Source of the DNA: Gemmatimonadaceae bacterium
GTDB taxonomy: Bacteria; Gemmatimonadota; Gemmatimonadetes; Gemmatimonadales; Gemmatimonadaceae
Length of the DNA: 64,000 nt
Direction: 5' to 3'
Assembly: GCA_025934775.1 (NCBI GenBank)
Contig: JAICWO010000005.1
Location: 62,001-126,000, forward strand
The notes under the pieces were generated by a model. It saw only the letters and a list, made by a program, of their open reading frames with translations. It ran no database searches and was not told the origin of the DNA. The position numbers and the translations under genes were made by a program. This document shows positions 8,913-18,568 of the stretch, piece after piece. Numbering within the stretch: the stretch's first letter is position 1; each line of letters begins with the position of its first letter.

Positions 8913-9139
8913 GCGGGAAATGCTAGCCGCGGACAACCGCACGGCGTCCGCGGAAAGGCGCGGAGAAAACGTGAACGGCGGTCTCTATCCAAAGGGCGAG
9001 AGTGACCCGCCAACAGACCGCGGCGCTCGGGATGACTACGCGCTCCGGCGTTGGCCTGTCAGAGCCCCGCGATCTCCGCGCCCTTCCGCGGAATCCCTGC
9101 ACGTCTCCGCAGCCCTGCCGTTCCTGATTCGTCCGCCGC
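8913..9139. repeat. Intergenic region with pieces of the dispersed 50-bp repeat and a REP-like half-site
   Basis: The segment tccgcggaaaggcgcggaga (about 8949) and, inverted, ctccgcgcccttccgcgg (about 9081) plus cgtctccgcagccctgccgt (about 9103) match the repeat at 3349/3630. A ctcgggatgac half-site lies at about 9027. No gene is seen. Confidence 0.5.
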
Positions 9140-9940
9140 TCAGAACGTGACTCGCCACGACAGCTCTGGTCCGCGACTCCGCGAGCCGAGAAAGATTCGA
9201 TCGATCCGTGTCGTCGGATGCGTGTGCGAGTAGCCGACGATGCGCCAGCCGTAGAACGTCCCGAGAAACGCGCCGGCAAAGATGTCGCTTACCCAGTGTT
9301 GACCCAGGTAGATGCGCGAGAGTCCCGGCGTGAGCGCGAGTAAGTAGGCGGGGATCGCGACCGGCCAGACCGCGCCCGGAGCCCGGCGCTTCACTTCGGC
9401 GACGAGCGCGGACGCCGCCGCGAATCCGGACGACGAGTGGATCGACGGGAACGATCGGTATTTGAAGTTCGTGAATCCTTCCAGGAAGTGGAATTCGTAC
9501 TGGTCGTTGAATTTGTCCTCGGTGTCGCGCGGCCGCGTGCGGCCGAGCGGGCCGCGCACCGCCTGGCTCGAGAGGCTCGCCGCGGCGACGGATTCGGCGA
9601 CGTGAAAGCCCACGTCGGCCACGGTGCCGTTCCGCGTGAGCCGGCCAATCGCGTACGTCGCCAGTCCGCCGACGGTGAGCGTGGTCTCGTTGATGTGCGT
9701 GAAGATCTTGTCGAGCTTCTCGCCTTCACGCACGTGCAGGTGCATCGTGTCCTGAAAGAAGTGCTCGAGCCGGACGTCGAAGATGCTCAGCGCCGCGGTG
9801 GCGCCGAGGAAGCCGGCGGCGATCTTACCATCGCGTGCCCTGAAGAACGTCTTCGGTTTCGCCGAATCGACGTCTTGGGCATGCGCCAACGGCGCCGCCA
9901 ATGTGAGCGCGGCCACCGCTTGTATCCACACTCGCTTCAC
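9140..9940 (-). CDS. Secreted/membrane PAP2-family phosphatase
   Basis: 266 residues with an N-terminal signal peptide (MKRVWIQAVAALTLAAPLAHA). PAP2 motifs are present: the central SFPSIHSSSGFA block (PSIH replacing the more usual PSGH) and C-terminal SRIYLGQHWVSDIFAG with the catalytic His and Asp. It likely acts on lipid phosphates such as undecaprenyl pyrophosphate or phosphatidic acid in the periplasm. It is divergent from the haem-like membrane gene at 10039. Confidence 0.88.
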   Translation of the reverse strand: MKRVWIQAVAALTLAAPLAHAQDVDSAKPKTFFRARDGKIAAGFLGATAALSIFDVRLEHFFQDTMHLHVREGEKLDKIFTHINETTLTVGGLATYAIGRLTRNGTVADVGFHVAESVAAASLSSQAVRGPLGRTRPRDTEDKFNDQYEFHFLEGFTNFKYRSFPSIHSSSGFAAASALVAEVKRRAPGAVWPVAIPAYLLALTPGLSRIYLGQHWVSDIFAGAFLGTFYGWRIVGYSHTHPTTRIDRIFLGSRSRGPELSWRVTF

Positions 9941-10038
9941 GTTGAATTTCCGGGTCGCGTCGGTCCGAGCCGATGCACCAGACGTGCCGGCTCCGCCACC
10001 CCACCGAACACTCGACGCAACCCGCCCGTACTCCGAGC

Positions 10039-10623
10039 ATGGATCCCATCGACCTCACGTCGTACAGCGGCCTGGCTGCCGTCTATCTGCTCAGCGTCAA
10101 CCTGCTGCTCGGCATCCTCATGTCCGCGCGGTACAACCCGTGGAAGCGGTGGCCACACCGGCGCATCAACATTCTCAAGCTGCACAACTGGACGGCGTAC
10201 GTCGGACTGGGACTTTCCCTGCTGCACCCGATTCCGCTGCTCTTCGTTCGCAAACCGCGCTTCGCGCTCGTGGACATTCTCTATCCCGTGAGCTCGCCGG
10301 AGCAGCCGACGATCAACTGCCTGGGCGCGATCTGTCTGTACGTGTTGATTTTCACCGTGATCACGTCGATCTACCGCGCGGAGATCGGGCGGCAGCGTTG
10401 GAAGCCGTTGCACTATCTCACGTACGTCGTGGCGACACTCTTCGTGATCCACGGCGCCCTCACGGACCAGCATCTCAACGACTCGCCGGTCGACCTGCTC
10501 GACGCGGAAAAGGTGGGGATCATCGCCTGTGGCGTCGTGATCCTCGCCGCGGCGATCGTGCGGTTCCGGTGGACCTCCAAGCACCCAAAATTCCACCCGC
10601 CGACGCGCGCGACGGTACCGTAG
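10039..10623 (+). CDS. Ferric-reductase-like transmembrane protein
   Basis: 194 residues from ATG 10039, with about five membrane helices. Candidate haem-ligand histidines come in pairs facing each other: LHNWTAYVGLGLSLLHP and LHYLTYVVATLFVIHG, as in the ferric reductase-like/cytochrome b561-like transmembrane domain. No FAD or NADPH domain is attached, so an electron-transfer partner would be a separate protein. Start chosen because the sequence before it is Pro/Arg-rich and not membrane-like. Confidence 0.75.
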   Translation: MDPIDLTSYSGLAAVYLLSVNLLLGILMSARYNPWKRWPHRRINILKLHNWTAYVGLGLSLLHPIPLLFVRKPRFALVDILYPVSSPEQPTINCLGAICLYVLIFTVITSIYRAEIGRQRWKPLHYLTYVVATLFVIHGALTDQHLNDSPVDLLDAEKVGIIACGVVILAAAIVRFRWTSKHPKFHPPTRATVP

Positions 10624-10655
10624 CGCCCGCTTCGTAAGTGCCCACCGTTCCAGCG

Positions 10656-10673
10656 CTGGCACCGACCGTGCGG
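10656..10673 (+). promoter_or_regulatory. Sigma-54-like -24/-12 promoter upstream of a small paralogous gene
   Basis: ctggcaccgaccgtgcgg has the GG (10658-10659) and GC (10670-10671) pairs 10 bp apart, and TGGCAC at -24. It is 30 bp before ATG 10703. A similar element precedes the paralogue at 16242. Confidence 0.45.
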
Positions 10674-10702
10674 AGCGGTAGCGGGCAGAACATGGAGGCT
10701 CG

Positions 10703-11059
10703 ATGGCGTTCCGAACATTTTCCGGCGCCGACGGCAATGAATGGCAGGCATTCGATGTGGTGCCGCGCTCGGACGAGCGGCGGCGCTACGACCGGCGCTC
10801 GGGGCCCGTGAAATCCATAGAGGACGAAGACCGCCGCGATCGTGACCGGCGCATTACAGTCGGCGGTCGGTCGCCGCTGGCGAGCGGAGTCCACGAAGGT
10901 TGGCTGTGCTTCGAGCATGGCGACGATCGTCGCCGGCTATCGCCGATTCCGGCCAATTGGCGCCGGGCGACTGACGAGGAGCTCGAAGCGTACCGGCAGG
11001 CCGCACAGCCGGTGCGCACGATGCCGCGCGGCGCATCGGCGTCGCACCGCGAGCTGTAA
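10703..11059 (+). CDS. Conserved small hypothetical protein ('GWLCFE' family)
   Basis: 118 residues with a charged, Arg-rich middle and the block GWLCFEHGDDRRRLSPIPANW near the C-terminus. The ending is shared with the protein at 16242 (LVFVNEDVIRRVRTYPANW), so the two are distant paralogues. Family function unknown; I recall similar proteins in many Gemmatimonadota, but cannot check here. A weak ribosome site (catggagg) lies just upstream of the ATG. Confidence 0.7.
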   Translation: MAFRTFSGADGNEWQAFDVVPRSDERRRYDRRSGPVKSIEDEDRRDRDRRITVGGRSPLASGVHEGWLCFEHGDDRRRLSPIPANWRRATDEELEAYRQAAQPVRTMPRGASASHREL

Positions 11060-11073
11060 CCTGTAATACGAAA

Positions 11074-11098
11074 AGCGCCGCGGTCAGCCCGCGGCGCT
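11074..11098. terminator. Rho-independent-type terminator
   Basis: Perfect 10-bp stem agcgccgcgg / ccgcggcgct with loop tcagc. On the minus strand it is followed by ttttcgtatt, so it would terminate the minus-strand gene whose stop codon lies in its loop, and perhaps read-through from 10703-11059. Confidence 0.75.
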
Positions 11099-11287
11099 CA
11101 ATAGCATCGAAACTCGCTCGCGCACCGCGCGGCCGACTTGCCGGCCCGCGCGATCCGCCAGCGCGTGGAGTCGCCGACCCTGGCGCGCCGCATCCGCCGC
11201 CGTGAGCAGGAGAGCGCGGAGCTGACGGCGACGACCGTCCGGTCCCACTCTGTTGGAGATGTCACGCACGATATGCTGGTCCGACAT
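11084..11287 (-). CDS. Small basic hypothetical protein
   Basis: 67 residues from ATG 11287 (preceded by caggggcgtcgt, an acceptable ribosome site). Arg/Ala-rich with one amphipathic-looking stretch (RRRQLRALLLTAADAARQ). No known domain. The stop codon lies inside the terminator hairpin. It could be a small regulatory protein or a chance frame. Confidence 0.4.
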   Translation of the reverse strand: MSDQHIVRDISNRVGPDGRRRQLRALLLTAADAARQGRRLHALADRAGRQVGRAVRERVSMLLSAAG

Positions 11288-11403
11288 ACGACGCCCCTGC
11301 CAGCGGCGAAATGAGGTTTTGCTACTCGAGCGCCTCGCTATAGGGCAAACGGAATGCCGCTCCAGAGTATCGGCCGAAATCACGAGGGGTTTAGCTTTCG
11401 CGC

Positions 11404-12252
11404 ATGCCAAGAACGCCTGACACGCGTGCGCACGCCCCGGAAACCCTCGAGGGTTGGTACGTCCATCACCAACTGTTCTCGATTGTCCCCACCGGTCAGT
11501 CGGGAGATGTCCACCTCGGTGAGGACGCCGCTCGCGTCAATTCGACACGTTCCGACCGTGCCGAGCTGACGCAGCCGGACGCGGGCTGGTCGCTCTACGC
11601 GCGGGTCATCGGCTCCGAAGCCGACGTCATGGTCGTGCACTTTCGCCCAACGCTCGACGGCATCGGTGACGCGCAGCTCGCTTTTCGCCGGCTGCCGATC
11701 GCGCAGCGCCTGCGCTCCGTCTACTCGTTTCTGAGCGTCACCGAGGCGGGACTCTACCACCTCACGGCCAAGCTCGCGCGCGAGGCGGCCGAGCGGGGCG
11801 GGGCAGTCGGCGACGAGCAGTACACGGCGGAGCTCGCGCGCCGCTCGGCGACGGAGCGCGACAGCGCGCACGTGCAGCGGCGGCTCTATCCGACGCTTCC
11901 CGACGGCATGCCGTACGTCTGCTTCTATCCGATGAACAAGAAGCGCGAGACGGGGCAGAACTGGTACACCCTCTCGCTCGACGAGCGGAGCCGCTTGATG
12001 CACGAGCACGGTCTCACCGGCCGCAAATACGCCGGACGCGTGGTGCAGGTGATCAGCGGCGCCGTGGGCTTTGACGCGTGGGAATGGGGCGTTACGCTCT
12101 TCACCAAGGATCCGCTCGACTTCAAGAAGCTGGTGAGCGAGATGCGCTTCGACGAAGCGAGCTCGAAGTACGCCGAGTTCGGCGTGTTTTACGTGGGACG
12201 CGTGGCCAGCCTGGAGCAGATCGAGCAGCTCGTCGAAACACCGGGGAGCTGA
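11404..12252 (+). CDS. hemQ: Coproheme decarboxylase (HemQ/ChdC, chlorite dismutase fold)
   Basis: 282 residues. It catalyses the last step of the coproporphyrin-dependent haem pathway, converting coproheme III to haem b. Diagnostic blocks: YPMNKKR (Y175 and K179, matching the catalytic Tyr and Lys of actinobacterial/firmicute HemQ), NWYTLSLDERSRLMHEHG with the proximal haem His (H202), and the QVISGAVGFDAWEWGVTLF block. The lack of the chlorite-dismutase distal Arg signature cannot be judged reliably by eye. Other pathway genes are not nearby. Confidence 0.92.
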   Translation: MPRTPDTRAHAPETLEGWYVHHQLFSIVPTGQSGDVHLGEDAARVNSTRSDRAELTQPDAGWSLYARVIGSEADVMVVHFRPTLDGIGDAQLAFRRLPIAQRLRSVYSFLSVTEAGLYHLTAKLAREAAERGGAVGDEQYTAELARRSATERDSAHVQRRLYPTLPDGMPYVCFYPMNKKRETGQNWYTLSLDERSRLMHEHGLTGRKYAGRVVQVISGAVGFDAWEWGVTLFTKDPLDFKKLVSEMRFDEASSKYAEFGVFYVGRVASLEQIEQLVETPGS

Positions 12253-12285
12253 CCCTCGTAGAGAGGGGCGTCCCGTTACCAGAGG

Positions 12286-12708
12286 ATGGACGACATGTGG
12301 TCGGCGCTTCGCTGGGTGGTGCTGCGGCTAGCCGCGGTCAACTGGCTGCTCAAGACAATCGGTGGCTTCGCGATCCTGGTGCCGATCGCGTTCGTGCTCA
12401 AGATGATCGGCCTGCCGCTGCTCGCGATCCTGTCCGCGATCGCGCTGCCGGTGCTCATCGTCCTCTTCATCTTCGGCTTGCCGATCTTCCTCGTGCTGAT
12501 CTTCGGCGGCATGATCATGGGCCTCGTCGGCTTCGTGCTCACGATCGGCCTGGCGGCGATCAAGATCGGCATCTTCGTGGTGCTTCCGATCTGGCTCGTC
12601 TTCAAGCTTTGCTCATGGATTTTCCGCAAGCGCGGGCCAGACGCGCCGCCGGCATCGCCGCCGCCGTCCGCCGCGGCGAGTGAGCCCGCGGAGCCGGAGA
12701 TTCCGTGA
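12286..12708 (+). CDS. Hydrophobic multi-pass membrane protein, first of a coupled pair
   Basis: 140 residues, almost wholly hydrophobic from residue 10 to 110, with repeated Gly-Leu-Pro turns (IGLPLLAIL, FGLPIFLVL). The tail is Pro/Ala/Ser-rich and presumably cytoplasmic. The repeated 'GLP' helices look like internal duplications. It overlaps the next gene by 4 bp (GTGA), implying translational coupling. Function unknown. Confidence 0.75.
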   Translation: MDDMWSALRWVVLRLAAVNWLLKTIGGFAILVPIAFVLKMIGLPLLAILSAIALPVLIVLFIFGLPIFLVLIFGGMIMGLVGFVLTIGLAAIKIGIFVVLPIWLVFKLCSWIFRKRGPDAPPASPPPSAAASEPAEPEIP

Positions 12709-13046
12709 TCCTGCGTCTCTTCCGAGCGCTCTTCTTCGGCGCGATCGCGCTGATCGTCCTGATCCCGCTCGGGATTCTGCTCGCCACGATCGGGCTGCCG
12801 ATCTTCGCGGTGCTCTGTCTCCTCGGACTGCCCGTGCTGCTCGTGCTCTTTCTCGTCGGGCTCCCGATCATGATCGTCGCGGCGACGGTCGTCGGCCTGC
12901 TCGCCGCGACGTTTGGCGTGCTGATGGCGTTCCTCTCGCTCGGCTTCGTCGTGCTCAAGCTGGCGTTCGTGATCCTGGTGCCGCTGCTCGTCCTCGGCTG
13001 GATCGTGCGCCGCGTGCTCGGGCCGCGGGAGTACTCGCAGGTCTGA
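12705..13046 (+). CDS. Hydrophobic multi-pass membrane protein, second of a coupled pair
   Basis: 113 residues starting at GTG 12705, inside the stop of the preceding gene. It has the same composition and 'IGLPIF / LGLPVL / VGLPIM' repeats as its neighbour, so the two probably arose by duplication and may form a hetero-oligomer. No charged or catalytic motif is visible. Function unknown. Confidence 0.72.
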   Translation: MILRLFRALFFGAIALIVLIPLGILLATIGLPIFAVLCLLGLPVLLVLFLVGLPIMIVAATVVGLLAATFGVLMAFLSLGFVVLKLAFVILVPLLVLGWIVRRVLGPREYSQV

Positions 13047-13153
13047 GCGGACCGGCGTCGCCGACACGCGCACCGTAGCATCGCCGAGCCCTGGCAAGGC
13101 GCGAACGTTGCACCCGGACAACGTCTTCATCTGCGTCACAGCGCGAGGACGTC

Positions 13154-13804
13154 ATGAGCAACGTTCGACTCACGATCGTGTTCTACAGCACCTACGGCAC
13201 CAATCACCAGATCGCCGAGATCGCGGCTGAAGCCGCCCGCGAGGCCGGCGCCGAGGTCCGGCTGCGCAAAGTGCGTGAGACCGCGCCCGAGCCGGTCGTG
13301 ACCGGCCAGCCGAAGTGGAAGGCGCAGGCCGAGCGCATGTCGCATATCCAGGAGGCGACGCCTGATGACATGGTCTGGGCGAACGCCTTCATCTTCAGCG
13401 CACCAACGCGCTACGGCGTCTCGGCGAGCCAGCTTCGCGCGTTCATCGACACCCTCGGACCGATCTGGCAGCAAGGGCATCTGTCGGACAAGCCCGTGAC
13501 GGCGATGACGAGCGCGATGAATCCCCATGGCGGACAGGAGAGCACGCTGCTTGGCCTGTACACGACGATGATGCACTGGGGAGCCATCGTCGTTGCTCCG
13601 GGGTACACTGATAAGTCGTTCTACGCCGCCGGCGGAAATCCGTACGGAGTCAGCGTCACCGCCGGGCAGCCATTCACGGACGACATCAAGGCGGCCATTC
13701 GCCATCAGACGACTCGGCTGATCGACATCGCGGAGAAGCTCGCCGGCCCCGAGCCCGAGGAATCATATCGGTCGGGCGGCGAGGTGGAGCGCGATCGCCG
13801 GTAG
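13154..13804 (+). CDS. wrbA: NAD(P)H:quinone oxidoreductase, WrbA family
   Basis: 216 residues. Flavodoxin-fold FMN-binding protein that reduces quinones by two electrons. The phosphate loop is YSTYGTN near the N-terminus, and FSAPTRYGV and [16 protein letters not shown] correspond to the WrbA active-site segments. A 20-residue charged C-terminal tail is beyond the usual end. Confidence 0.93.
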   Translation: MSNVRLTIVFYSTYGTNHQIAEIAAEAAREAGAEVRLRKVRETAPEPVVTGQPKWKAQAERMSHIQEATPDDMVWANAFIFSAPTRYGVSASQLRAFIDTLGPIWQQGHLSDKPVTAMTSAMNPHGGQESTLLGLYTTMMHWGAIVVAPGYTDKSFYAAGGNPYGVSVTAGQPFTDDIKAAIRHQTTRLIDIAEKLAGPEPEESYRSGGEVERDRR

Positions 13805-13832
13805 CCGAATCGTTCTCACCGCCGAGGCATCG

Positions 13833-15124
13833 ATGACCGTCACCGACTTTCACGCAGCCGAGCTTCGTTCGCCGCCGAGCGTCGAGCGCTACCGCGCCGT
13901 GCGCGCGCAGACCGAATCGCTCTGCGCACCGCTCGAGACGGAAGACTACGTCGTGAGCACGATGGCCGACGTGAGCCCCACGAAGTGGCACCTGGCGCAC
14001 ACGAGCTGGTTCTTCGAGACGTTCGTGCTCGCGCCGCACGACTCCGGGTATGCGACGCCGAATCCCCGCTACGCATTTCTCTTCAACTCCTACTACGTAC
14101 AGGCGGGCGAGCGCCACTGTCGCGCGCAGCGCGGTCTCGTCACGCGGCCGACCGTCGCGGAAGTGTTCGCCTATCGCGCGCACGTGGACCAGGCGATGGC
14201 GCGGCTCATCGACTCGATCGGCGGCGACGTCGCGCATCCGGCGGCACCGATCATCGAGCTGGGGCTGCACCACGAGCAGCAGCACCAGGAGCTGATGCTC
14301 ACGGACATCAAGCACGTGTTCTGGATGAATCCGTTGCGGCCCGCGTATCGCGAGCGCGTGATGGACGGATCGCGGAGCGCATCGAGCGGCGCCCGCGAGT
14401 GGGTGGACGTGCCGGCGGGGATCTATCGCACGGGTCATACGGGCCCCGGCTTCGCGTTCGACAACGAGTCGCCGGCGCACCGCGTCTTCCTCGAGCCGTT
14501 CCGGCTCGGCCGCGATTTAGTCACGAATCACGACTATTTGAGTTTCATCAATGATCGCGGCTATCACCGGCCCGAGCTCTGGCTGTCGAACGGATGGGCC
14601 GCGGTGCGCGAGCACGCGTGGGAAGCGCCGCTCTACTGGGAGCGGACGGGCGATGGCTGGATGGAATTCACGCTCGCCGGTACGCGGCCGGTGGACCTCG
14701 CCGAGCCCGTGTGTCACGTGAGCTACTACGAGGTGGACGCGTTCGCGCGGTGGGCCGGCGCGCGGCTGCCCACCGAGGCGGAGTGGGAGGTGGTCGCCTG
14801 CCAGCATCCGCTCGACGGCAACTTCGTGGACGCGCGCCTGTTCCATCCCGCGGCGCCGCGTGATGCGCGCACGGCGGATGTGCCGGGACAGCTCTTTGGG
14901 GACGCCTGGCAGTGGACGCAGAGCGCGTACGTCGCGTACCCGGGCTACGTGCCCGCGGCGGGCGCGATCGGAGAGTACAACGGCAAGTGGATGTGCGATC
15001 AGTGGGTCCTGCGCGGCGCGTCGTGCGCGACGCCGCGGTCGCACGCGCGCGTGAGCTATCGCAACTTCTTCCCGTCGGACGCGCGGTGGCAGTTCACCGG
15101 CATTCGCCTCGCCGGAGACGCCGC

Positions 15125-15128
<4 letters not shown>
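13833..15128 (+). CDS. egtB: Ergothioneine biosynthesis sulfoxide synthase EgtB
   Basis: 431 residues. N-terminal DinB-like domain with the non-haem iron site HHEQQHQE (H147, H151) plus H53 in TKWHLAHTSW. C-terminal formylglycine-enzyme-like domain begins near residue 190 (WVDVPAGIYRTGHTG) and ends in the typical SYRNFFPSDARWQFTGIRLA. It joins hercynine to a thiol donor with O2. It overlaps egtD by 4 bp (GTGA). No egtA, egtC or egtE is adjacent. Confidence 0.95.
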
Positions 15129-16081
<953 letters not shown>

Positions 16082-16145
16082 CCCGCGCTAACGAGCGGTA
16101 GCGGGCGGCAGCTGGTCGGGCGACTGGTTGTGACGGTCCTGCACC

Positions 16146-16163
16146 CGGCACGCCAATTGCGGC
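16146..16163 (+). promoter_or_regulatory. Sigma-54-like -24/-12 promoter
   Basis: cggcacgccaattgcggc: GG and GC pairs separated by 10 bp, with GGCAC and TTGC cores. It lies about 80 bp upstream of ATG 16242 and is the closest match to the consensus in the window. Confidence 0.5.
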
Positions 16164-16241
16164 GTTCGAAATGAATCCGGCCGCGGCGGTGACAAACCTT
16201 TGTCCCGAGGCTCGAGTCGGCATCGCATCAGGGTTGTCGTC

Positions 16242-16502
16242 ATGCAGGACGATGCGCACGAAGATAGGCAGGAACGGCACGAAGCCACGACCAAGGCGGT
16301 TCGCGACCGCGTTCGCGTGATTCGCGACGACCAGTATCGCGCTTGGATCGTGCGCGAGGTCGCGTCGACCGGGTACGACCGGCGCGGTGGCAGCTCCCTC
16401 GTCTTCGTGAACGAAGACGTGATTCGGCGCGTGCGGACCTACCCCGCGAACTGGTCCGAGCTGCCGGACGCGGCGTTGTACGCGATCTCGCTTGGCGCGT
16501 GA
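16242..16502 (+). CDS. Small conserved hypothetical protein, paralogue of the 10703 product
   Basis: 86 residues from ATG 16242. Charged N-terminus followed by YRAWIVREVASTGYDRRGGS and LVFVNEDVIRRVRTYPANW, the latter aligning with the end of the 10703 protein. No catalytic motif. An earlier start at 16200 is possible. The shared sigma-54-like upstream element suggests common control. Confidence 0.65.
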   Translation: MQDDAHEDRQERHEATTKAVRDRVRVIRDDQYRAWIVREVASTGYDRRGGSSLVFVNEDVIRRVRTYPANWSELPDAALYAISLGA

Positions 16503-16566
16503 TGGTTAAAGCAAACTGAGGCTTGCGTTTCGGCGACGAGTAGCTGATCGTCATGGGGATAGATCT

Positions 16567-17226
16567 ATGCGTCCCCATTCCCGCAATTCCCACCGTTCCG
16601 ACCATTCCCACCATCGCCGCGGCTGGTCCCGCCGCGGCTTTGCGCTCATGTGGTCGATCGTGACGATCGCGCTCATTGCCGCGCTCGTCGCGGCGGTTGC
16701 GCCCACGCTCACCCAGATGGTCGATGTGACCCGGGTGGAGACGACGGCGGATTATCTCCGCGACATCTCAGTCGCCGTGGATTCGTTCAACAAGACCGTG
16801 AAGCGCGGCGCGTCATCGTTCACGACGCCGCGGTACGTGCACCTGCTCGACACGATCGTGGTGAGCGGCGACTCGATCGGGTGCGTGAGCAACCAGACGT
16901 ACAACAACACCGCCGTCAACAACTGGAACACGAACGGACCGTTTCTGCCGTTCTACTTCTCGCCGAACGGACTCGAGACGCCGCTCGGGCACGTGAGCGA
17001 TTCGACGTCGCGAACGATGGGGACACTCGCCGTGCGGCGCACGTCGCAGAACGATTCTTTGTTCATTCAGATCCCGAACGTGTACGTGGGGTTCGCGCGG
17101 ATGATGGATCTGAACGTGGATGGGACGGCGGATCCGAATGCGGATACGGTGCGGTTCACGGCGCCGGGGGCGGATAGTTTGGTGTTGGTGAGCTGGTGGG
17201 TGCCGCTGTTTCATGCGGGGTGTTGA
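16567..17226 (+). CDS. Type IV pilin-like / pseudopilin-like protein
   Basis: 219 residues. A basic leader (RGWSRRG) is followed by a class III-type hydrophobic helix FALMWSIVTIALIAALVAAV, as in type II secretion pseudopilins and type IV pilins. The +5 position is Trp instead of the nearly invariant Glu. The rest is a soluble domain with Asn/Thr-rich stretches. No secretion machinery genes are adjacent. Confidence 0.65.
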   Translation: MRPHSRNSHRSDHSHHRRGWSRRGFALMWSIVTIALIAALVAAVAPTLTQMVDVTRVETTADYLRDISVAVDSFNKTVKRGASSFTTPRYVHLLDTIVVSGDSIGCVSNQTYNNTAVNNWNTNGPFLPFYFSPNGLETPLGHVSDSTSRTMGTLAVRRTSQNDSLFIQIPNVYVGFARMMDLNVDGTADPNADTVRFTAPGADSLVLVSWWVPLFHAGC

Positions 17227-17424
17227 AGGGGGGCGAGGTGGCGGGGCGGCGCACCTGGATGGGATTCCACTGCCAGCATCACAGATCCTGAATCAATAGA
17301 CTCATATGTCTTGGCCCTCACCGCACTTGCGCAGGTGAGGGCCTTTTCGCCGGCTCGTCTTCGGGATGACTCGTGTGATCGCATGGAGATGCTCTGTGGC
17401 GCACCATCGTCACCCGAGCTGCCA

Positions 17425-18012
17425 ATGAAGGCTGCCTTGCTCGTCGCGCTGGTCGTTGCCTTGGTCCTTCCCAAACACGCGTGGTCACTGCAGCGGGCAC
17501 GTCCCGACGCCCAGCTCAACGGCGACGTGCCTCGAAGCGCGCCGGCTAGCTCTCCTCCCCATGTGCGGGCGTGGGCATTCGCGCGACTTGGTCCTGTTCA
17601 GACATCGCTCCCCGGTTCGCCGATCTTCGGTTCGGTCGAGGTCGGTGTGTCCGCGTCGTACGGCATGTTCGTGGGCATGCTTCGCGCGTCGGACAACGCG
17701 TACGTTGGCTTTCGGGACAACCCGCCACCGGGCGAATAACAGTACGCCGCATTGGCTGGCCTCCGCACGCGCGGCGACCGTCTCTTTCTCCTCGGTGCCG
17801 TTGGAATCGCGCAGTCAGCGCGTCGGGGCGTAAGGACCAGTTCTGGGTCGCTGATTTCCGAGCGAGCGTTGGCTCCGTCGTTCGACCTGTCTGTGCATAC
17901 GGATGGTCGGATGGCCGGACTATCTCGTTCGGTCTCCGGCGTTGCTGGGCCGCCGCCTGTGCGGTGCATTGCCCTGTCGCTCGGCGCCGAGCTTGGATGG
18001 TTCGGGCGATGA
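17425..18012 (+). pseudogene. Secreted beta-barrel-like protein interrupted by an in-frame stop
   Basis: A signal-peptide start at ATG 17425 (MKAALLVALVVALVLPKHAW) is followed by barrel-like alternating sequence (SVEVGVSASYGMFVGMLRASDN). TAA at 17737-17739 interrupts it, and the same frame continues at once with QYAALAGLRTRGDRLFLLGA to a stop at 18012. One base change (GAA or CAA to TAA) would explain it. Function unknown. Confidence 0.5.
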
Positions 18013-18320
18013 CAGGTGAATCTCGGACTCGGTCGGACGATGGCCGCGACAGCCGATCAGAACACCGATGCGTAAAGTTCGATTAGAATTTTTTCGACGC
18101 GGGATCATATTGGGATCACGCTCCGCGCGACGCGGCCATCCGCCCGGGCTGGAGGAAATCGGTGTCGGCTCGCGTGGCCGTGCTGCAATCGCGGGGTAGG
18201 GAGTACCAGGGTTGTAGGACGGCGCTAAGCCGTTGTCGGCGCGCCGGTTGTGAGAAGGCCGTTCTGCGGCTAAGTTCTTATTTCTGTCCGGCTCGCGAGG
18301 GTTGGGGTTTGAGCGGCGGA
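18013..18320. other. Non-coding stretch upstream of tRNA-Pro
   Basis: No gene is supported. The tRNA promoter presumably lies in 18260-18315, where a run cggctaagttcttatttctg is the most A+T-rich part. Confidence 0.4.
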
Positions 18321-18394
18321 CGGGACGTAGCGCAGTCCGGTAGCGCACCTGAATGGGGTTCAGGGGGTCGCGGGTTCAAATCCCGCCGTCCCGA
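18321..18394 (+). tRNA. tRNA-Pro (anticodon GGG)
   Basis: A 74-nt cloverleaf can be drawn by hand: acceptor CGGGACG/CGTCCCG with discriminator A, D-stem GCGC/GCGC, anticodon stem CCTGA/TCAGG with loop ATGGGGT (anticodon GGG), and T-stem GCGGG/CCCGC with loop TTCAAAT. CCA is not encoded. Its 3' half is repeated at 23962 and 27219, marking it as the integration site of the following elements. Confidence 0.96.
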
Positions 18395-18400
18395 TTTAAA
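18352..18400 (+). repeat. att-like core, copy 1 (inside tRNA-Pro)
   Basis: 49 bp from the anticodon loop of tRNA-Pro to ccgatttaaa are identical to 23962-24010. The start in the anticodon loop is typical for tyrosine-integrase targets. Confidence 0.85.
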
Positions 18401-18420
18401 ACGTTGTGATTGAATGACTT

Positions 18421-18450
18421 ACGGCGGCCTGTGCCGCCGTTTGTCGTTTC
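18421..18450 (+). terminator. Terminator downstream of tRNA-Pro
   Basis: Perfect 8-bp stem acggcggc / gccgccgt with loop ctgt, then ttgtcgtttc. The same hairpin, with a compensated loop, is duplicated at 24031-24060. Confidence 0.7.
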
Positions 18451-18547
18451 GGTTCCACATACCCCACAAGTGACGCGACGTAAGTCGTTGTCGAAAGGGG
18501 CGTTAGAGATTCCTGAATCGTGAAATCGCCGGCGCATTCCCGAACGG

Positions 18548-18568
18548 TGGGGTATGTCTGGGGTATGT
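18548..18568 (+). repeat. Direct repeats tggggtatgt, candidate recombinase arm sites
   Basis: Two 10-bp copies one base apart. Similar pairs occur at 23835-23853 and 27108-27127, each next to an att-like core. Confidence 0.45.
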
